This document shows positions 5,867-10,730 of a DNA stretch of 10,730 nucleotides, one piece after another. The notes under the pieces were generated by a model. It saw only the letters and a list, made by a program, of their open reading frames with translations. It was not told the DNA's origin and did no database searches. The translations under genes were made by a program, and so were the position numbers. The DNA comes from Bacteroidota bacterium (GTDB taxonomy: Bacteria > Bacteroidota > Bacteroidia > Bacteroidales > Bacteroidaceae): assembly GCA_023426145.1 (NCBI GenBank), contig JAFABG010000012.1, positions 1 through 10,730 of the forward strand, read 5' to 3'. The first letter of the stretch is position 1, and every line of letters begins with the position of its first letter.

Positions 5867-8455
5867 ATGAATTTCAACAATTTTACAATAAAATCTCAGG
5901 AGGCTATTCAAGAGGCGGTAAACCTCGTGCAAAGTCGTAGCCAACAAACGATTGAGCCCACTCATATCCTACGTGGAGTTATGAAAGTAGGGGAAAATGT
6001 GACCAACTTCATCTTCCAAAAACTTGGGATGAATGGCCAACAAATTGGTCTCATTATAGATAAACAAATCGAGTCTTATCCCAAAGTGTCTGGTGGCGAA
6101 CCTTACTTAAGCAGGGAATCCAATGAAGTCTTACAGAAGTCTACCCAGTATTCAAAAGAAATGGGTGATGAATTCGTTTCACTTGAGCACGTCTTAAAAG
6201 CTTTATTAATGGTTAAAAGCACTGCATCAACCCTATTGAAAGATGCTGGGATGACAGAAAAAGACTTGAACGATGCAATAAATGAACTACGTAAAGGCGA
6301 AAAAGTAACCTCACAGTCTAGTGAAGATAATTATCAATCATTAGAGAAGTACGCCATTAATCTAAACGAAGCTGCTCGTAGCGGTAAGCTAGATCCTGTT
6401 ATTGGACGTGATGAAGAAATTCGTAGAGTCCTCCAAATATTAAGTCGTAGGACTAAAAATAACCCTATTTTAATAGGAGAACCAGGTACAGGTAAAACAG
6501 CTATTGTCGAAGGGCTGGCTCATCGTATTCTACGAGGAGACGTACCCGAAAATCTAAAGAACAAAGAAGTATATTCTCTAGATATGGGTGCACTCGTTGC
6601 AGGAGCCAAATATAAAGGTGAATTTGAAGAGCGACTTAAGTCGGTTGTGAATGAAGTAAAAAAATCAGAAGGCGATATAATTCTATTCATCGACGAGATT
6701 CACACCTTGGTGGGTGCTGGTAAAGGAGAAGGAGCAATGGATGCTGCTAATATATTAAAACCAGCTCTAGCTCGTGGTGAATTACGTTCAATTGGTGCTA
6801 CCACACTCGATGAGTATCAAAAATACTTCGAAAAGGATAAAGCCTTAGAACGCCGATTCCAAATTGTTCAAGTGGATGAACCGGACAATTTAAGCACAAT
6901 TTCTATTCTTCGTGGACTAAAAGAGCGCTACGAAAATCATCATCATGTGCGTATTAAAGACGATGCTATTATAGCCGCCGTAGAACTTAGTAGCCGTTAC
7001 ATAACAGATCGTTTCTTACCCGATAAGGCCATTGATCTTATGGATGAAGCCGCTGCTAAATTACGAATGGAAGTCGATTCAGTGCCCGAAGAGCTAGATG
7101 AAATATCTCGTAAGATTAAACAATTAGAGATTGAACGAGAAGCAATTAAACGTGAAAATGACCAACCTAAGCTGGAAGTTATCGGCAAAGAGCTAGCAGA
7201 ATTGAAAGAACTTGAGAAATCGTTTAAAGCAAAGTGGCAAAGTGAAAAGACTTTAATGGATAAAATACAGCAGAATAAAGTCGAAATTGAGAATTTAAAA
7301 TTTGAAGCAGATAAAGCTGAGCGCGAAGGTGACTATGGTAAAGTTGCAGAAATACGTTATGGTAAACTCCAAGCCTTAGACGCTGAAATAGAAGATACTC
7401 AAAAGAAGCTAAGCGAAATGCAAGGTGATCATGCAGTAATTAAAGAAGAAGTTGATGCTGAGGATATAGCCGATATTGTTTCACGGTGGACTGGAATTCC
7501 TGTTAACAAAATGTTGCAAAGTGAGAAAGATAAGCTACTCCACTTAGAAGAAGAACTTCACAAAAGAGTTATTGGACAAGATGAAGCTATCGAAGCTGTA
7601 GCAGATGCTGTTAGACGAAGTAGAGCGGGATTGCAAGATCCGAAACGGCCTATTGGCTCATTTATCTTCCTTGGAACAACAGGAGTTGGTAAAACCGAAT
7701 TGGCAAAAGCACTAGCCGAATTCTTATTTGACGATGAATCAATGATGACACGTATAGACATGAGTGAGTATCAAGAAAAGCATAGCGTATCTCGTCTTGT
7801 CGGTGCCCCTCCGGGATATGTAGGATATGACGAAGGAGGTCAATTAACAGAAGCTATACGTAGAAAACCTTATTCGGTTATCTTGTTCGATGAAATAGAG
7901 AAAGCCCATCCTGATGTGTTTAACATCCTACTACAAGTTCTTGATGATGGACGACTCACTGATAATAAAGGAAGAACAGTCAACTTTAAAAATACCATTA
8001 TTATCATGACCTCAAATATGGGAAGTTCCTATATTCAAAGTCAGATGGAACATATAAATAGTATCAATAAAGAGAGAGTCATTGAAGAAACGAAGAAAGA
8101 GGTGATGAATATGTTAAAGACAAATATTCGTCCTGAATTTCTTAATCGTATAGATGAAACAATTATGTTTCTCCCTTTAACGGAAAATGAGATTAAACAA
8201 GTAGTCCGTTTACAAATAAAAGGAGTACAAAAAATGCTTCTTGATAATGGGGTAAGCCTAAACATCACTAGTGGTGCTTTAGATTTCTTAGCGCAAGTTG
8301 GGTACGATCCTGAATTTGGTGCCCGCCCTGTAAAAAGAGCTATTCAACGCTATTTACTGAATGATTTATCCAAGAAACTTCTATCTTTAGAACTGGATAA
8401 GAGTAAGGAAATAATTGTTGAAGCCAATGGGCAGAAATTAACATTCAATAATTGA
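5867..8455 (+). CDS. clpB: ATP-dependent disaggregase ClpB
   Basis: This cytoplasmic AAA+ hexamer works with DnaK/DnaJ/GrpE to pull polypeptides out of heat-induced aggregates. It has 862 residues from ATG 5867, a usual ClpB length. Residues 1-145 are the two Clp_N repeats. AAA-1 has Walker A GEPGTGKT (204-211), pore-loop Tyr 249 in KYKGEF, and Walker B IDEIH with D276/E277. The long heptad-rich stretch at about 408-520 is the middle coiled-coil domain, which separates ClpB from ClpA and is where DnaK docks. AAA-2 has Walker A GTTGVGKT (603-610), pore loop GYVGY (650-654) and Walker B FDEIE (D675/E676). The ClpP-binding IGF/IGL tripeptide loop of ClpA/ClpX is not apparent, which fits a disaggregase and not a protease partner. 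The gene stands alone, divergent from the unknown-function/LysR pair, and is followed by a terminator about 160 nt downstream. It is presumably heat-inducible, but no CIRCE-type repeat is visible. Confidence 0.98.
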   Translation: MNFNNFTIKSQEAIQEAVNLVQSRSQQTIEPTHILRGVMKVGENVTNFIFQKLGMNGQQIGLIIDKQIESYPKVSGGEPYLSRESNEVLQKSTQYSKEMGDEFVSLEHVLKALLMVKSTASTLLKDAGMTEKDLNDAINELRKGEKVTSQSSEDNYQSLEKYAINLNEAARSGKLDPVIGRDEEIRRVLQILSRRTKNNPILIGEPGTGKTAIVEGLAHRILRGDVPENLKNKEVYSLDMGALVAGAKYKGEFEERLKSVVNEVKKSEGDIILFIDEIHTLVGAGKGEGAMDAANILKPALARGELRSIGATTLDEYQKYFEKDKALERRFQIVQVDEPDNLSTISILRGLKERYENHHHVRIKDDAIIAAVELSSRYITDRFLPDKAIDLMDEAAAKLRMEVDSVPEELDEISRKIKQLEIEREAIKRENDQPKLEVIGKELAELKELEKSFKAKWQSEKTLMDKIQQNKVEIENLKFEADKAEREGDYGKVAEIRYGKLQALDAEIEDTQKKLSEMQGDHAVIKEEVDAEDIADIVSRWTGIPVNKMLQSEKDKLLHLEEELHKRVIGQDEAIEAVADAVRRSRAGLQDPKRPIGSFIFLGTTGVGKTELAKALAEFLFDDESMMTRIDMSEYQEKHSVSRLVGAPPGYVGYDEGGQLTEAIRRKPYSVILFDEIEKAHPDVFNILLQVLDDGRLTDNKGRTVNFKNTIIIMTSNMGSSYIQSQMEHINSINKERVIEETKKEVMNMLKTNIRPEFLNRIDETIMFLPLTENEIKQVVRLQIKGVQKMLLDNGVSLNITSGALDFLAQVGYDPEFGARPVKRAIQRYLLNDLSKKLLSLELDKSKEIIVEANGQKLTFNN

Positions 8456-8614
8456 AGTACTATTTAATTATTGATTATAACACATAGCTATAACGAAATA
8501 GAATAGTGTTAGATAAAACACTTATCGCTATTAAAACTAGAACATGATTAGTTAAAAATTAACGAGACGAAAATTAAAAGTTATTTTTTAGAGATTCTAG
8601 TATCAATCATACAT
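8456..8614 (+). other. long AT-rich clpB 3' untranslated region
   Basis: About 160 bases separate the clpB stop from the only convincing terminator. No reading frame with coding character is seen. A small stem can form from AGTGTT (8505-8510) and AACACT (8517-8522), with no T-run. The segment would be carried as a 3' UTR and could be processed into a small RNA, but nothing in it demonstrates this. Confidence 0.4.
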
Positions 8615-8648
8615 AAGGGCTGCGAGGATTTTCTCGTAGCCCTTTTTT
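8615..8648 (+). terminator. Rho-independent terminator after clpB
   Basis: AAGGGCT (8615-8621) pairs with AGCCCTT (8638-8644), and CGAG (8623-8626) pairs with CTCG (8633-8636). One G-U wobble lies between them and the loop has 6 nt. The stem runs straight into a T6 tract (8643-8648). This is the strongest intrinsic terminator in the window. Confidence 0.88.
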
Positions 8649-9027
8649 ACACACAAATCAAAAAGACCAAACAAAAATTAAAAGTGCGACAAATAAAAAT
8701 TTTCCATTAAAGAATAGCCTCAAATAAATTTAGCATACAAATAAACGTACGCATTTATTTTCCTAACCAACTTATTAACTCGCCAATAATTCACAGTTCC
8801 ATCTTATATGTATTTTAATCAATACGAGCTACCAATAATTCATCGGATAGTATGCAAAATATAATATATTCGAGCTTTATTTCTAGCAGTTATTTAGTTC
8901 ATGGCTAAAATAAAGCCCATTATAAGGCATCTCCACATCGAAAAAGTTTATTTTACGCTTATTTACCTTTCATTATATAAGAATTAATATTTTATTATTT
9001 ATATATTAGTTGTAATGTAGTTTTTCA
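8649..9027. other. non-coding AT-rich interval
   Basis: About 380 bases lie between the clpB terminator and the next promoter, with no credible reading frame on either strand. It contains an inverted repeat at 8874-8916 and an 11-base direct repeat CCAATAATTCA at 8783-8793 and 8832-8842. No RNA gene or mobile-element remnant that I can recognise is present. Confidence 0.5.
8874..8916. repeat. 13-bp inverted repeat with one bulge
   Basis: GCTTTATTT (8874-8882) pairs perfectly with AAATAAAGC (8908-8916). After a single unpaired C (8883), TAGC (8884-8887) pairs with GCTA (8904-8907), around a 16-nt loop. There is no flanking gene end and no T-run, so it is not an obvious terminator. It could be a structured-RNA element, a regulator site or a relic. 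Confidence 0.5.
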
Positions 9028-9035
9028 TATCTTTG
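9028..9035 (+). promoter_or_regulatory. -7 box of the 90-residue ORF
   Basis: TATCTTTG followed by C is a perfect Bacteroides -7 element (TAnnTTTGC). The -33 region is weak (TTAG at 9006-9009 or GTTG at 9009-9012). Predicted transcription starts near 9040-9043, which leaves a leader of about 16 nt before the ATG at 9059. Confidence 0.65.
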
Positions 9036-9036
9036 C

Positions 9037-9062
9037 CCATACTTATAATTCGCAAAGTATGG
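9037..9062 (+). repeat. 8-bp perfect dyad over the start codon of the 90-residue ORF
   Basis: CCATACTT (9037-9044) is the exact reverse complement of AAGTATGG (9055-9062), which contains the ATG at 9059-9061; the loop has 10 nt. A second, overlapping pair, CTTTGC (9031-9036) and GCAAAG (9052-9057), links the -7 box to the leader. The dyad lies where an operator or a start-codon-masking hairpin would be placed. Confidence 0.6.
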
Positions 9063-9331
9063 ATCTAATAACAAATAATAAAGTAAACATTCAACTTAAT
9101 TATAAAAAGAAATGGATTTGTTTATCTGATATATTGACAGGAACAATGGTATTTCTGTATGATTCTCAGGGACAATTAATTGGAAAATGCCAATATGCTA
9201 TAGACTCAATCACATTTAGAGTGCCTAAATATGATATGTACGTTTTAGTGTTAAACCATCCAAATTGTCAACCTGAAGTTAGAAGGATTGAGTATAATCT
9301 ACCAGTAATAAGTGCAAATGAAACACGATAA
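9059..9331 (+). CDS. small protein of unknown function (90 aa)
   Basis: I do not recognise this gene. The protein has 90 residues, no signal peptide and no membrane segment. The middle reads as consecutive beta-strands (GTMVFLYDSQGQLIGKCQY, DSITFRVPKYDMYVLVLNH), with a 'LYDSQGQLIG...YVLVL' pattern. This faintly recalls the beta-sandwich C-terminal domains of Bacteroidetes secreted proteins (VYDxxGxxV...YxVxL), but here it stands alone and without an export signal. It contains two Cys residues besides CLSD (GKCQY and PNCQP) and ends in a polar tail. A perfect -7 box and a 16-nt leader support ATG 9059 as the real start, so the gene is likely to be expressed. It is followed by the dyad at 9382-9410 and then by the YeiH-family gene, which has its own promoter. 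Confidence 0.72.
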   Translation: MDLITNNKVNIQLNYKKKWICLSDILTGTMVFLYDSQGQLIGKCQYAIDSITFRVPKYDMYVLVLNHPNCQPEVRRIEYNLPVISANETR

Positions 9332-9381
9332 CACCGTTTCCAAGATTCACGATTTTAATAAATAAGATTATTCTCCAGGAC

Positions 9382-9410
9382 ATCCGATATAACTTATAGT
9401 TATATCGGAT
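9382..9410. promoter_or_regulatory. perfect 13+13 bp dyad with T-N11-A: candidate LysR operator or terminator
   Basis: The arm starting ATCCGATAT (9382-9394) is the exact reverse complement of the arm ending ATATCGGAT (9398-9410), with only 3 nt between them. The dyad contains T9390-N11-A9402, the LysR-family box, centred on the symmetry axis. Its centre (9396) is about 64 bases before the predicted transcription start of the YeiH-family gene, the usual LysR recognition position. Neither side has a T-run, so a terminator for the preceding 90-residue ORF is possible but less well supported. Confidence 0.6.
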
Positions 9411-9446
9411 AAAATTATACTATTAGCTTGAGTTAATCATTTGATG

Positions 9447-9454
9447 TATTTTTG
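9447..9454 (+). promoter_or_regulatory. -7 box of the YeiH-family gene
   Basis: TATTTTTG followed by C is a perfect TAnnTTTGC. The -33 is weak: CTTG at 9427-9430 with 16-nt spacing, or TTAG at 9423-9426 with 20-nt spacing. A weak -33 fits an activator-dependent promoter. The box overlaps the alternative start codons at 9441 and 9444 and so rules them out. Confidence 0.7.
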
Positions 9455-9476
9455 CACTCAACAAAATAATAAAAAA

Positions 9477-10469
9477 ATGGCTAACTCAATCGCAAAATTA
9501 TTACAAAAAAACCGTAAGACAATTTATATTGCCTTATTTTCCATCCTAGTTATTTTCCAATTTCTTAATTACATTCCTAGATTACATAATTGGTCCATGT
9601 GGGTAACTCCTCCACTAGCTTTATTTCTAGGATTAGCTTTTGCCTTAACTTGTGGACAGGCTTATCCCAGCTTTAACAAAAAGGTATCTAAAATGCTACT
9701 TCAATATTCAGTTGTTGGATTAGGATTTGGAATGAATCTTCATGCCGCCTTAGCTTCTGGCAAGGAAGGTATGGAATTTACAATTATATCAGTTATTGGA
9801 ACTTTAGTTATTGGATGGTTTATTGGACGCAAAATTTTGAAAATAAACAAGAAAACATCTTATCTCATCAGTTCAGGAACAGCAATATGCGGTGGAAGTG
9901 CTATAGCAGCTGTGGGTCCAGTAATTAAAGCAAAAGATAGTGAAATATCTGTAGCCTTAGCTACTATCTTTATATTGAATGCAATTGCTTTATTCATATT
10001 TCCTATCATTGGTCATACACTGCACATGAGTCAACACGATTTTGGGACATGGGCTGCCATAGCTATTCATGATACAAGTTCAGTAGTAGGAGCAGGTACC
10101 GCTTACGGAGAGGAAGCTTTAAAAGTCGCTACAACAATAAAGCTAACTCGTGCCCTATGGATTCTTCCTGTAGCATTTGTTACCTCATTCATTTTCAAGA
10201 ATAAGGGGCAAAAAATAGCAATTCCATGGTTTATATTTTTCTTCATATTAGCAATGATAGTTAATACATATTTGCTCAACGAAGTACCTGTTATAGGCAG
10301 TATAATTAATGGTATTGCACGTAAAACATTAACCTTAAGCATGTTTTTTATCGGCGCGTCGCTATCAAGAGATATCTTAAAAAATGTAGGGATAAAGCCT
10401 TTAATTCAAGGGGTATTACTTTGGATTATAATCAGTCTAAGCACTTTAGTTTACATCTATTTTACATAA
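9477..10469 (+). CDS. YeiH-family (UPF0324) membrane protein, putative sulfate exporter
   Basis: This inner-membrane protein of 330 residues has roughly ten hydrophobic segments (first at about 15-31, last at about 308-327). It carries the family hallmarks: TAICGGSAIAAVGPVI around residues 136-150 (C138 G139 G140) and the HDTSSVVGAG motif at 198-207. The family is annotated as a putative sulfate exporter; the substrate is not established by sequence. The start was set to ATG 9477. In-frame TTG 9441 and ATG 9444 precede or overlap the -7 box at 9447-9454, so a transcript from that promoter could not include them. Starting at 9477 gives the typical short leader of about 16 nt and an A-rich initiation region. 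In other bacteria yeiH is often next to a LysR gene (yeiE); here a LysR gene of similar type lies 4.5 kb to the left. Confidence 0.92.
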   Translation: MANSIAKLLQKNRKTIYIALFSILVIFQFLNYIPRLHNWSMWVTPPLALFLGLAFALTCGQAYPSFNKKVSKMLLQYSVVGLGFGMNLHAALASGKEGMEFTIISVIGTLVIGWFIGRKILKINKKTSYLISSGTAICGGSAIAAVGPVIKAKDSEISVALATIFILNAIALFIFPIIGHTLHMSQHDFGTWAAIAIHDTSSVVGAGTAYGEEALKVATTIKLTRALWILPVAFVTSFIFKNKGQKIAIPWFIFFFILAMIVNTYLLNEVPVIGSIINGIARKTLTLSMFFIGASLSRDILKNVGIKPLIQGVLLWIIISLSTLVYIYFT

Positions 10470-10533
10470 GCAATAGCATGCTTTTATTTTACTTCCAATA
10501 TGACGAATTTAATTCTACAAACTAACTGGGCAT

Positions 10534-10566
10534 AAAAAAACCTACAAATCAATGATTTGTAGGTTT
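10534..10566 (-). terminator. strong hairpin with T7 on the minus strand
   Basis: AAACCTACAAAT (10538-10549) and ATTTGTAGGTTT (10555-10566) form a perfect 12-bp stem with a 5-nt loop. The seven A residues at 10534-10540 become a T7 tract when read leftward, so it is a classic terminator for a minus-strand transcript. Rightward it may also stop the YeiH-family mRNA, but with a poorer tail (TAAATTTTAA). It lies 38 nt beyond the tRNA-like 3' end at 10604, as a tRNA-gene terminator would. Confidence 0.8.
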
Positions 10567-10603
10567 AAATTTTAATTGCCTGCTTGTTATTCAGACCTTT
10601 TCA

Positions 10604-10625
10604 GCGGAGAGACAGGCTCTCGAAC
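10604..10625 (-). other. tRNA 3'-end-like fragment, candidate att core
   Basis: Read on the minus strand this is GTTCGAGAG...TCTCTCCGC. It has a T-loop-like TTCGA, then a stem half, and a TCTCTCC acceptor strand followed by G and C, as at the 3' end of a tRNA. The sequence 5' of it on that strand (10626 onward) does not supply the matching T-stem, anticodon arm or GGAGAGA 5' acceptor strand, so no tRNA is present here. The T-stem is imperfect by the usual rules (the position expected to be C61 is not C), so this call is tentative. It resembles the short tRNA tail left at the end of an integrated element. Confidence 0.4.
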
Positions 10626-10730
10626 TTATACTTTCACAGAATATCATAAAACTGCAAACGACTGATAATCAAGTGTAAATTACAATATAGAGTAAAAGTA
10701 AATGTTTCTAAATGTCTTTTGCTATCTCAA

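Noticed and set aside
6997..8268. Minus-strand frames of 63-75 codons inside clpB
   Set aside because: They are antisense to strongly conserved AAA+ motifs and look like translated complements (Ser/Ile-rich), not genes.
8783..8842. Start of a CRISPR or other repeat array
   Set aside because: There are only two copies of an 11-base repeat in AT-rich DNA, with no further regular spacing.
9441..9476. TTG 9441 or ATG 9444 as the start of the YeiH-family protein
   Set aside because: Both precede or overlap a perfect -7 box (9447-9454), so the mRNA would begin downstream of them. ATG 9477 starts the conserved protein.
10103..10342. 79-codon minus-strand frame within the YeiH-family gene
   Set aside because: It is antisense to conserved membrane segments, and its hydrophobicity reflects the complementary strand.
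10604..10730. A complete tRNA gene on the minus strand
   Set aside because: Only a 3'-end-like tail is present. No anticodon arm, D-arm or 5' acceptor strand is found upstream on that strand within the window.

Overview
The window looks like chromosomal DNA from a Bacteroides-type gut anaerobe (order Bacteroidales). It is AT-rich. Several genes follow the Bacteroidetes promoter pattern, with a TAnnTTTG -7 box, a weak -33 element and leaders of only about 15-20 nt that lack a Shine-Dalgarno. ClpB has the N-terminus and the 862-residue length I associate with Bacteroides ClpB. The species cannot be fixed from this sequence alone.

Layout, left to right. Positions 1 to about 1268 hold the right part of an IS4-family insertion sequence whose transposase reads leftward and leaves the window. 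The element has cut the 5' end off a large rightward gene (remnant from 1271, open to 4045). That gene encodes a single-chain GH18 glycosidase / polysaccharide deacetylase / membrane GT2 glycosyltransferase, an all-in-one machine for making and editing a GlcNAc-type polysaccharide. A strong hairpin separates it from two leftward genes: a LysR-type regulator (4125-5021) and, upstream of it, a conserved Bacteroidales protein of unknown function (5058-5642), probably one operon. Diverging from these is clpB (5867-8453 plus stop), the heat-shock disaggregase, followed by a long 3' region with a Rho-independent terminator at 8615-8648. About 400 bases of AT-rich non-coding DNA follow, containing one sizeable inverted repeat. 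Then come a 90-residue protein of unknown function (9059-9331) and a YeiH-family (UPF0324, 'putative sulfate exporter') membrane protein (start corrected to 9477, end 10469).

The right edge holds a terminator (10534-10566) that is best read leftward, and just upstream of it on that strand a fragment resembling the 3' end of a tRNA with no tRNA body attached. The arrangement resembles the attachment-site edge of an integrated element that would continue to the right of the window.

The best leads are: (i) an IS that amputates the glycosidase and probably the membrane anchor of the polysaccharide machine while leaving deacetylase and transferase motifs intact; (ii) a perfect 13+13 bp dyad with a T-N11-A LysR box centred about 64 bases upstream of the predicted yeiH-like transcription start, in a window that also encodes a CysL/YeiE-like LysR regulator; (iii) the orphan tRNA 3' end; (iv) an 8-bp perfect dyad covering the start codon of the 90-residue ORF. 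I see no CRISPR array, rRNA, complete tRNA or toxin-antitoxin pair.
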